A stretch of 64,000 nucleotides of DNA from Chaetorhynchus papuensis (lineage: Eukaryota; Chordata; Aves; Passeriformes; Rhipiduridae), in assembly GCA_013396525.1 (NCBI GenBank), contig VWYX01000766.1, forward strand, positions 124,001-188,000, given 5' to 3'. Below are positions 12,601 through 24,600 of this stretch, piece after piece. Both the position numbers and the translations under genes were made by a program. A model generated the notes under the pieces. It did not search any database. It was not told the origin of the DNA and was given only the letters and a program-made list of their open reading frames with translations. Each line of letters opens with the position of its first letter. The stretch's first letter is position 1.

Positions 12601-15600
12601 GGCCTGCTCGGCGCAGGGTGCTCTGCCAGCACTGTTGGCAAATCTATGCAGAAGCTGTATGAGGGTCATTGTGAGCACTTCCTTCAGGTGGACAACTTTT
12701 CCCCAGGCATGAATGTTATTGTGAACAGGAGAAGGGTATGAGATATTTGAAAAAAAGAAATCCATTTTATTTTCTTTCATAATGTCTGTTGCTTTTGTGG
12801 CAGTGTCTAGAAGCCACAGAGAACCTCTCAGGAAAAGAAGCAGCTGTTGTTTTTGTGTGTTTTGTGTTTTTTTTTAATTTTTAAGACATGGTTCACCATA
12901 GAAATGTAATACTTTGTGTAGCAGATGGTAACATACTCTCATCTGACAAGTGATAACTCTGAGCTCAGGATTAGTTCTTCAACTTTTCTCCTTACATTTT
13001 TTTTTTCTGAGTGTTGGGTAACACTATTGAAATCTAAATCACCGTCACCAAGGATTTCCTTGGCCACTGATATGTGTTCGTTCAGCCACTTAAATAGCAT
13101 AGCAAAAGCAATCACAATGGGATTATGTCATGGTGTTGCTTAAACTTCTAGTACAAGTGTTGCAGTTTGGATTTATTGTAGTTCACATCTAAGCAAACAG
13201 TAGGCTCAGTGTATGCCAACAAGGTGCCCTGGCAGCCGAGGAGGTTAACAGTACCTTGGGCTGTATCAACAGGAGTGTGGTAGGTAGGTAGATAGAGAGA
13301 AGGAATTCCCCCTTTACACTTATTAGACCACATCTAAAATACTATGTCTAGTTTGGGGTGTTATGAATGAATGCTGTGGGTTTAAATAAGTCCCTGCCTT
13401 TTGCCCCAGCCTCTGGCAGCAGACAGTCGCATTATTGAGGTGGCCAGCACCCCAAGACCCACTCTCATTTGCAAGTTCTTTAATAATGGCTGGTTCAGTC
13501 TATTTTAGAATGAATTATTTATTAATAGACACACAATTAACAGACGTAAGACCTAAAAGACTGTTACTACACAGGGGTAAGACAAAAGGGAATACTAAAA
13601 TTATACATGTGGGGTTAAAGGTACCATGAAATTTACTGCTAGCGAAGAAATAATATAACTTAGGATCCAATGTTTCTTACCATCCAAATCCTGATGGAGC
13701 ACACATTGAAATCCTTTCCCTCAATTCCCAGGAAAGTAACCATGAAATCTGTGTCCAGGCTTCTGGGAGACGTCTCACACGCTTTTAGGGAATGTGGGTA
13801 GAAGGCTTCTCAGGCTGTGTGTAGGAGACTTCTGTCTCCGTGATAATTGTGTGGGCTTTTATAGACATAAGAACCATGTCTTTTGGTCAAGAATATTTAT
13901 TTTTCTTTCATGTCTTCCCACATTTGCTTTCCAGACTAAGATGTCGATTCTTAGCTGGGGGCCTGAGCCGTTTGGGCACCAGAGATGACTCCATGCTGGG
14001 CCTGTGACCCACCTGGGTTTTCTCTTGCATATTCACCAACCTTATGTGGTAGAGAGGGGGTAGACACATCCTGCCACAGGGGCTTCCAGCACAAGAAAGA
14101 TGCTGAAAAACTGGGGCAAGTCTAGTAAAATTCTACCCTCTATGTTTTCTGCCTGTCTTTACTGCTGAAGTTGAACCCCATGCTTACCAGATTTTCAGCT
14201 CTTTTCTGGTAGAGCTGTTCTCCAGTGAGTTGGCCATCATCCTGTACCATTTTGTCATAGGTACAGGACTTCTCAGTTGTGCTTGGTGAATTTCAACTAC
14301 AATTAGTCACCTAAATTTCTCCTGCAGCCAAGGAATGTGGGTGGCACAACACAGGCCTGAAACCCAGGCTACACATGCAGTGTAGCACAGTCCAGACTTG
14401 GCTTACTCAGGTTTATTTTAAGTGGAATCCTTATCTACTTGTTTTTTACAGTGAGCAGCGATCTGGTTAGCATCACTACAACCTTCCAACAGCTTTTCAG
14501 CCATCTAACTTTACCTGGACTATAAAGTTGCAGCACAGATACAGGGATCCTGTATCAAAAGTCTTGTCAAAGCCAAGGCAAATGACATCCACTGTTCCTT
14601 ACTCACAGATCTACTTGTTTCTGTCAGAGAAGGCAGCCAGGTTGGTTAAAAACAAATGAATTATAACTGCGTTTCAAGAATACTAAGCTCTGTGACTTTC
14701 CCAGGGTCTGAAGTGAGACTGTCTGGCCTGTTGTTCCCCATTCATCCTTATTGCTCCATCAGAAGATGGATGGAGGACTTGCCTTAAAGTCATCAGGAGC
14801 CTCTCCTAATTGGAGTGGCGTTCCAGCAATGGTGGAGAGTGGGTTCATAACTTCAGCTCTCAGTACCCTAAGCTACATCCCGTCCGGTTTCACAGACAGG
14901 ACAATGAGAGGACATTTCTTGGTAGATCCCTTACTTAGTCCTTTTTGAATACTTGGTAGTTCTTTGCTTCCTTAAATAATCTTTATGAGGTGTAAATGTC
15001 TGGAAATTGATCGGTAAAGATGAGAGAAAAATGTGAAGGTTAGAATTGCTCTCAAACTTGCATTTGTCTCTAATTTGTGGCATTACTCTTAGAATCTAAA
15101 ATACTTAAGATCTAATTGATTTCTGTTTACTTTTGGAAATTTGGAAAGTCAATATGTAATATTCCTTTTTTGTTTACTGTGTCCTGTCACTTAGCAAACA
15201 TAATTAAACTATGCACTTTAAATATTACTTGGAAATGCTATAGCAATTATATTTCAGTGACTGCATAATTGGACTCAAAAGTTTCCTTTATTTGCAGGAT
15301 TCAAAAGGCAAAGTGTGGGAATTTCAAAATACCTTTGGGTAATTCTGTCAGTTTTCAAGTTAGATTTTTTTTGCCTCCTGAAATCTTTATTCAGCTCTTT
15401 AAAGTGAGCTCTGTGAGCGCATTGTTTTCTGTGGTGGGCTCGAATTCAAGGAAACCTTCACTTTCAGGAAAGCAAGCTCAGACTAAATCCGTAAAATCAA
15501 ATGCTTTGTATGAATTTTCTCTCCAGGCTGCTGCAGTTCCACAGCTTATGTCATGTGGTCCAGTTGGACGCTTTGCCCACCGAGTGCGGAGCTTGGAGTG

Positions 15601-18600
15601 GCTTTATCCGTTTCGTGTTTTGTGAGCTGACTCTGTTTATGAGCTACGGTGGCAGTTTTAGTTCTGGCCAGCACCTGGCTGATGCGGTGAGGTCTGGGAG
15701 CCTCCCCCTGCGCCTGGGCTGGCTTAGGGGGCAGCTGCCGGAGCGTTTTCCCTGCTCCGCGGGGCGAGGCTGCGGCTGCACGCCCCGGGCGCGGCCGGCG
15801 GAGGGCGCGCCGGGAGCGCCGAACCGGGAGCGCCGGGACGGCGTTCCCGCAGCCTCCCCATGGATAGCGATGTCCTCGGTGGAGGACACGGCACATGGGG
15901 CTGAGCTCTTGGTGCTAAAGCAACTCGTGTTGTGTTCGGACTAATGCAGAGTGTATGTCAATGAGGTTGGTTTTTGTTCCCTCGGTATGCACCAAATGCA
16001 AATAAGCATTTCACTAAATGTCATTGATTTTTACTTCTGTGATTAATTTACCTCTATCTGTCAGTATGAGCTAATAATTAAAAGTTAAGAAATAATCAAC
16101 GCTTAAAAATTTTGTTGATGTCTTTAGCAGAATGCTCACGTCATTCACTGGGAATCTGCATGTCATTCACAGTTAGTAGGCTTCTGTGTATTTGTGATCT
16201 GTAGCTCATTCTTTTACATCTGGTGCTTTCAGAGTTTTCAGTGTCTTAGGTAATGTTTTGTCCATGATGTTAGCACTATACAGGTTAATCTTTTAGTCAT
16301 TAGACTTCATTCCATAAGATTTAGCATCAACTAAGTATCTGACCATAAACAAGCAATTACATGTTTCTTGTTAGTTATTGTTGAGACTGCTTACCGTTGA
16401 TTTCTATGGTCAATTCCTTGTTCTTATTTTCTTTCCTTAGTGTCTTAATTTTCTTCCTGATGTCATTGTATTCTTACTAAATGGGCATATGTTCCTTTTT
16501 AAATAATCTATATCAAAAGCTTTTTGTCATCTTTAAAAGATGAGTGATTCTTTCTCTCTGAATTTTTTTTTTTTTTGCCAACTACTGCTGATCCTGGAAA
16601 ATAATGCTATTTGGATTTACCAAAAAAAGCAGAAAACTGTTACTAATTAACTGGCTACTCATTTGGTTTGAAAACTGCTTCTGTTTGCCTGTCTTTTCAG
16701 CTTTCTGGGGTCATTACTTGAGCATTTTGCCTCAAGTCCTCTATAACCTGAGATACTGCAGAACATGATCATCATTGGACAGTTGGCTGTAAGAGTCATC
16801 CTGTGTTTAGAGCTTTGTTTTTTGCCTTGATGTCGTTATGTTCATCACACCTAACCTTAGTATGACCAGTATTCTAATTTAAGATCTCTGTGTGTGTTTG
16901 ATTTTTTCTTGCAAATATTGTGTATTGGATCTCTGTAGATTCCATTTTACCAGCTGTATATTTAGAGTGTTGTCCTGCATTCGATATTGTAAGAAGAGCA
17001 CAGCCTATTCCTGGTGCTCTGGAGCTACAGTGGCACAGGGGCTCAGTCCCAGATTTTTATTCTTGTCAGCACTGCTATGAAATTGTGTGTCAGGTTCCTT
17101 GTAGAAAAGACGTATTTTGGGTTTTAGCTAATATCTCAAGGTTATGTCTAAAACTTTTCAAGGAGAGGATGTAGCATCTTACAATGTTATTCCTCCCAGA
17201 CTTGTGTTCTAGTTGAATTCTCTTCATTGTCAAATCTAGCTTACGTTGAGTTGTCAGTTCTCTGCCTGGCAACAAATCCAATTCTGCAGCAAGCTTAGAA
17301 AAACAAAAACACGATTCTACTATAGGTTACAATAAAAGTAAATAAACAAACTATGTTACTCTTTGTAGAGCCGTAGCCTTAAAAAATAGTTATGCTAGGT
17401 GGTAACTGTGCAGCTCACTGCAGAGATAACAGAATTAGTGACATGTGGCTCTATTACCTTCCACACCATATCTGTGTTACACCAAGCTATGACTGATAAC
17501 TCTGAGAAGTAGATGAAAGTAGTGACAGAGGCAGAGTACATGTTAACATAATGCTTTTATCCTTAGGATTTGTGGTGGTATCTCTAGTGAAAGCTCTGTG
17601 TGTTTAGCACAAGTGGAGGCAAGTATATTCTGAAAATCATTCTACATATTATGGCTTTTCTGCATGTGAGCTTAAATATAATTCAAACACAGTTCAGATT
17701 TGCTTCTACTGCAGCTCACATCTACCTATTTAAATGGCAATATAAATTTAGGTTGTCTCACACATCAGGATCAATCTGAAACCCTGTTACTGTCTGTGTT
17801 CTAGCTGGTAAACCAGTGAAGAAGTACAGGCTTGAGTAAAAAAATGTATCAGTTTGGAATGCTTCTGCAGTTGTCTGCTCTTGCAGCAAGATAAAGTAAT
17901 AAAATAGCTTTGAAAAATATTTGACACATTTTCTGACATAATTTGTCTGTAAGCAGCGATTCCTATGTAGCTCAGTTTTGCTGTTTTCCTCTTGTAACAA
18001 TGTTTCCTTCTGCAGTTTGCAATGGTCTTTCTCAAAATATTAAAAGTAATAAGAGGCATAGTACTTCCTGAGTAGTAGAGATCTGACTTTATAAATCCTA
18101 ACCCTGTTAGTGATACCTTCACGATAACAATTCTTTTCTATGTTTTTCCTGGACTTGCAATTTTAAGCCTTGTTTGTGAAGTTTCAGTCAGAATAGCAGT
18201 GCTATATATACTTGTGTACTGTGTTGAATTGAAAATATAGTTTAACCAACTCCTATGATCTGGTTATGCAGCATTAAATTATAAGGCCCCACAAATGTTT
18301 TTGGTTGTTTTTTTGGTGGGTGTGTTTGTGAACTTGGTTAACCATTAGCACTATGTGAAAAACAGTTGGATTTTTATGGAAAACACATGTGGGAATTGAC
18401 AGAAGCTTGTTTCTGATTATTTGGTTATATGCAAAAATTAAGCATGCTATTTTAAACATATTTGCTGTGTTTTGGTTCAAAAAGAACTTGAGATATTTTT
18501 AAGTTTTGAAATGTAATATTTGAGTTAAGTAATGATGTTTTATGGAGACTGTCTTGGTTTTTATTTTAGATTTTGTTGCGCCTAGACGTGACTGTTTAGC

Positions 18601-21600
18601 TTGTATAACTTGTGTTCTATCACCTGCATCTACCCAGAAGCCCTGATGGAATTCTGTGACCTTCCTTGTGTGTTGCTTTTGATCTGTCTGATCTCTTTTG
18701 GTCTCTTTGATGCTTGTTTGGTGCAAGGTCGGCATATCTTACTATACAGTTGTATTTCCATAGGGGTGATATTCAAAAATGTTGATGTGGCCCATGGTAG
18801 CTTGACACTGTTCCAAAGTGCTCAAGCAATTCTCAGCTCAAGAGCAAGGCAAATGCTCCCATACAATATCATTTTGTGCTGCAGATAAAGGGGGACTGGT
18901 TTGGTGGAAAATGTTATCCTTGTCTTTATCCAAGACTGTCTCAGACAAACAAAATTATATAGTTCATGCACACATTGCCTTCTTCGTCTGGAGTACTTTA
19001 CAGATAGGACATTCAGTGAAGAACAGCTGAAGTGGCAGTGGATGTCAGAGACAGAGGTGAAGTGGCTCTTTCTGAAAATAAGAGGTATTTGGCCTTACTT
19101 GGCAGAAAACAACCTCTTGCTAGATGTTACAAAAGAGCTGATCATCTTTATTACTGCTTCGCTGGTAGTAAGTTTTCTTACTTTTTGTTTATATATAGAT
19201 TATTTCATTGAAAAATATAGCAAAAGATAAATTAATTGGCTAATAAAAACAAAAAATACAATTGAAAAACCTACATGACAGTTTAGTATGTCTTTTTGAG
19301 CATACAGTTAAGAACATTGTAATCTCTTAAAACACTGCACACTGGTTTTGATTTACTGTCTTAATTTTCCGTTCCACCTATACCACTTGATAGGGCTGGG
19401 TAATGAAATTGGGAATACAGGAGTGAAACTGAGTGTGGGAAGGAGAGGAGGGTCAAAGCAACGTTGTGTTTTGGTTTTTTTGTCTTTATTTCCCACCATC
19501 CAGATCTATTTTAATTGTCAAAACATTAACTTTTCCCACTTTGAGTCTGTTTTGCCCATAATGGCAATTGATAAGTGTTCCATGGACTTGCAGATCTATT
19601 TTCTCCCACCTTCCTGTTGAGGAGGGGGATTATGCCAGTGGCTGGGTGGGAGTTTGGCCCTTAGCCAAGGTCTACCCACCAAATGCTTCTATGACCAGCT
19701 GTCACATTCTGTGAAGAAAAGCAATCACATCAAACAACTCTCCTCCTGTCACGCTGTGATTGGTACCATGGACTCTGAACAGGGCACTCCCAGCAAGGGT
19801 CAGGGCTTGGCTGGTGGCTTGGCTTCTATGCATAGTGGGTCCCTCTTGGGCTCAGCCTTTTGCAGTTTTGAATGTTCATGGCTGAGTCACCTCCTGCTAT
19901 TCAGGGCTATTACTTCTTATTTAATTTGTTGCGTTCTAATTTAGACACTTGGCATAAGCTGTCAGTGGCCTCCTTGGTGATGTTGTCTTTTTGACCTTCT
20001 CTGTGTCTAAAGCCAACCTGCTGTTGCTTCTTGAGGTGCTGTCATTGTTCTGCATTTTGGCCCAAATGTTGTAAGAATGTAAAGCTCTTAGGAGTTTGTC
20101 CATTCTTCTTGGTTTTGTCATGCCCGTACCTAAACCATTAGAACGAGGCAGATGTTGTCTTTTGGGCAAGCTTACACCAGTCATCTGAGCTTTCCTCATT
20201 TAACTAGTGTATACTGGTATTGTTGGAAGAGCTAGAGCTGGACAAATGTAGTCAAAGTCTTATTTTCTGAGTGATACACTTGGACAATACACAGTTGTTT
20301 CTGTCACTTGTTGAAGGCATTAGGGACAGAAAGTTTGAATAAAGGAAAAGAAAGATATTTTGTTGCATGTGTTCTTCTATTTTGACTTAGTGAGTTGACC
20401 TTAAAGAAAAGAGATAATATTTTAGACAAATAATTTCTCATTTAACTTTGCTTTCTAAAACAATGTTCTATATAGGCTGTGGTGGGGTGACTGTGATTGC
20501 TCTGGCGTTTTGTGGGAACTGTTTTCTGCTTTTTCATAACCTTTTCCATTATCTCTTGCACATAGATGAAAACAATATAATTTTCCCAGCCTCGATAACC
20601 TTATTGCCCCAGATAATTTTTCTCCTGCTTGAGTATTCTGTACAGGCTTAGTCATGCTGAAGTCACGAGTTAATGTGAAAAGAAGCTAATTTTCTTATAC
20701 AAAATGGGCAGTGGGCTTTCACATGATTTTCAGTAACCATTAGAGAAAATGTCATAAAAAGCAAAATTAAAGAACTGTGTAGGTTTGGAGTCTGTTTTTA
20801 AGGTCATAGGGATGATGTGATATGTTGACTGCTGTAGGAAGTATGCTTAGTAGGACTTGTGAACACTATTTCAAGAAATAAGAAAGTATCTAACGGGTAT
20901 ATATAAAAAAAGAGTCACTCAGCTTCACCTGGTCACAGTCTAGTGAGGGCTTTGGAGCTATTTTGATATCCAAGGGTTATGCCAAACCAATGTGCAAAAG
21001 AATTAGTAAGCTGACTGTCATTAGCAAGTGGTTTTTTAAATTTTTATTTGCTGTTGCTGTGTTGATAAACTACCTGAACATGACTGATACGATATGTATT
21101 TGGATGTAATAACTTCTAACTTTTAATTGTATATTGACCTTATTTTTTTTATACTGTATTTAACAATGGCTTTGCTGAACTATGTAGAAAGTAGCTTTTT
21201 ATGTACTTTATGTACTCTTCCTCTACACAGGTTATTTTCTCTTATGAGAGCACGCTGCAAGTAGTTGTGAGCAGCTTAGAGATCCTTTAGGGCTTTAAAA
21301 TTACTCAGCAGCCATGGTGAAACAGATTTGATGCTAGCAGCAAGAGTTCCTTGGCTAATATAAATACTTGAACTACTGATTACAGCCTCTGATCCTCTGC
21401 CAGTAGTAATTACATCCTCTGTTTCTCTGCCCCGAGGGTGCTGAACTGCTGTAACTTAGGAGAAACCAAACTTCGGCTGTCTGTTGCCAGACACTTGGCC
21501 AACACCATTGTTCATTTTCATGGCTCCCAATGGATCATAAACTGTGGTTTGAAGAATGTTAGAATAATGCAGGGATACAAAGGATATTTGCTAACAGGTT

Positions 21601-24600
21601 TTGCCTAACAATAGGTTGTTCTTGCTTCAGAAAATGGATACCAGATATGTTCAAAGACTAATGCTTGGAAAGTACATTCTTCATAAAACCTCTTTTTTAG
21701 TACCTCCTGTATTTGAAGACGTTACTGTAAAGTAGCCTACCTCATCTTCTGAAATGCAGTTGCAGTACCTGATTTAGCATTTATTTGGGTTGGTTATTCC
21801 TTTACACATTCATCTGGCTTCACACAACTTACATCTTTTAATCCTGTACTTTTGGTTGCTGGACTCCATAGTCTTTTTCAACCCTTGTGCTGCAGTCATG
21901 TATATTCATTTGTTCAGGGTCTCATTATTTCATTAGTTATCTCACAGTAAGTCAGATGTATTGGCTAATAGGAGCAGCTTCCAGACATTCTTTCAGATGA
22001 CCAGTAGTCAGAAAAAAATACAGGCTTATTGAGAGCCATGAGAGACATGGTTCTAATACTATTGCTAATGTCCCATTCTTGAAATCTGTCCTTGAAAAGT
22101 AGTCCATACACATCAGTAAGTAGTTAATTGTTACCTGTTTGTCTGCTTATCTTTTCAGTTACATTGCTAGGTGAGCAGGGGGCTGGTTTCCTGTGATTAT
22201 TTTGGTGTTTGAATACAAACTGAAAATTCTCCTATAATTGACATAACAAGTTTTCCTTGTAGAGTCTCTGCTGTTCTCATAGTTTGCTTTTTGTAGTGTT
22301 TTGCTTTCTGAGAGATAATTGTGTCTCTCACCTAATATTTTACTGTCAAATTTGTTAGGACTTAGTGTCTTACAGATATTATTTCTCTATTAAATGTGGT
22401 AAGATTGCCTAAGATGGGCAGAAATTATGAATTCTAACACTTAAAAATGAGTGTAGATAGCAGGATCACTCTAACCTCAGACTATTGGTTGGTGGACCAT
22501 TGAGGAAGCAGCTCAAAGCCTTGAGGGAAACAAGATTGTCATGTGTGTAATGGAAAAGAGCAGACTTATTATGGGATATTTGAGGAGACTTGTGGGATTG
22601 TGTATAAGTGGTTATGGATCATCTAGCAGAAGAGCCAATGGCAGGAAAAGGGAATGAGAGAAAGCTATGATAATTAGGCTTGTGCCCAGTGCCTTATCAC
22701 TGCAGTAATAAAGCTTAATAAAAAAATCTGTATTATAAACACTATTCCTAATTATTTTCCTTGTTGAGCTTGTTCTCTGTTTTCTGTGTGTGTAGTGCCA
22801 GCAACCTTCAATCCCGTGGAGCTGGTGGGTAGTTTCAGAAGGCTGAAAGCCAGAGCCCATAGGTCTGAGGGCAAGATACTGGAGAGAGCAGAGGGTTTGG
22901 GAGTTGGTGCTGCAGGGTCTGGTGTCCAAGATGTCCAGAGGGAGAGTCAGGGCATGAGAGGCAGCCTCTGAGGAGACCACAGTTTGTGGCCAGCCACGAG
23001 AGGCTTGTATGCCTGAAATCAGCCACCACATGTGAACAACCCAGCCCCTCTTGTGTGGTTTGTCTGTGCATGTGCTGTTTGTGTGTGTGCAGTGCCTTTT
23101 TTTGTGTTTGTGGAGTTCTTGGGGTGGCCAGCAGTGTCTGCACTGTTGAGTGTGTGTGTGTGAGGGGTACATGGTCAGCCTGGCTGGGCTCAGGGGCTGG
23201 GAAGGAGAACATCCCTGGGCCTTGAAGCCACCAGCTTCAGCTTCTCTTCAGCAGCTTGCTGTGTGCACTTCTGCTCTGAAAGGCACTGAGCCACAGGGGT
23301 GGGCTTTATATGGGTCAAATGGAGGTCCCACTTACATAGTTAAGTTCTAAGGCAGCAATATTTATGTTTTATAAGTAAGTAGCATTTTTGAAGGCTTGGT
23401 TTTCTGCTTCATGAAATTTACTCCTGGGGGAAGTGTTCTTATGTCAGAGTGTATTTGTTTATTCAGAAGTAAAAAATATTTGTAAATGCAAGTAATCAAC
23501 ATTTAAAGGAAAGAACATTTTAAGGAAATCAGAGCATTGCATGTTTGTTTGAGTTGCTAGTAGTTTCCCTTAATATGAATGTCCTTTTCTGTTTTGGAAA
23601 GAAAATATTTAAACATTAACTCTTGTGTTTGGGAAGTGTCGTTGCTGTTACTGGCAACTGAGAGTTGAGATGAAAGAAAATGTTGGAAAATGATGATAAG
23701 TAGGCTCAGATTAATGTTGGGGTTTAGCAGTATGAAATTTGAGTGCCTGTCATGTTTTTAGCTCTACTCAGTAAAGATAAGAATGTGATCACTGATACTT
23801 GAACATATGGGAAACTGGGGTTTAAAGGCTGGCAAGATTTGATTTTGCTTCTTCAAAAAGTTAATGAATATTGTAAAATATGCACAACTGAGCAGAAGTA
23901 TTCCAAATACCTTTTTACTTTTAAAAGATGGATATTTTTCTAAGTTTTAGCAGCAAACGATTAGTTTCAAGCAGTGCCACACACTGAGAGAATAAAACAA
24001 TTGAAACTCAAATGCCACCTTCTGAGTTTTGAAAGTAAGACATTGCTGTCATAATAAAATGTTTTCTATGTTGTTTGTTACGAAAGATCAGGTATGTAAT
24101 TCCTAAGGGTTGTTTAAACTTATTTGAAATTGTATAGTAAATTTGTCGAGGGAAAAAAGTAAATATATGGAGATTTGAGAAGCTCATTAAACACAGAAAA
24201 ATGCTTTGCAATAGTATCCTTTTTCCTTAGATGTTGGTGTCTCTACCTTAGTGTTTAAAGGGTGAATGAGAACACAGTCTTGATTGTTGACATCAGTAAG
24301 TAATCCTGGTCCCTAAGAACAAGTGGTTTTAAGATGTTTTGTTAATAATTTTTCCCTGAAAGAAATCTATGAGTAAAATCATCTTGTTTCCAAAAAAAAT
24401 CCCTTTGTTTCATCCTCCTGAAAAAGGACTTTGACAATCTTGTTAGAATTTGTCAGAAAAATCACGAGTGATTTTTAAAATTTCCCTACATTGCAGATGA
24501 AAATGTGGACTTTGGAGGCTGCTTAGAGAATGGAAGCTCTTGTATGCAAAACGGGAAGGATAGTAGTTGAGAAATATTTGGTACTGTATTAGGGGCTGTA

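Noticed and set aside
15269..15944. Protein genes of 116-147 codons around the CpG-rich patch
   Set aside because: Several overlapping frames on both strands are open because GC-rich DNA has few stops. None resembles a known protein. The patch itself is kept as a finding.
18901..19230. 109-codon plus-strand frame with a hydrophobic C-terminal part
   Set aside because: No family recognised, AT-rich composition like the intron, no splice sites or conservation evidence.
22612..23172. 186-codon minus-strand frame
   Set aside because: Low-complexity His/Thr-rich reading of GT repeats, no family resemblance, no splice or start context.
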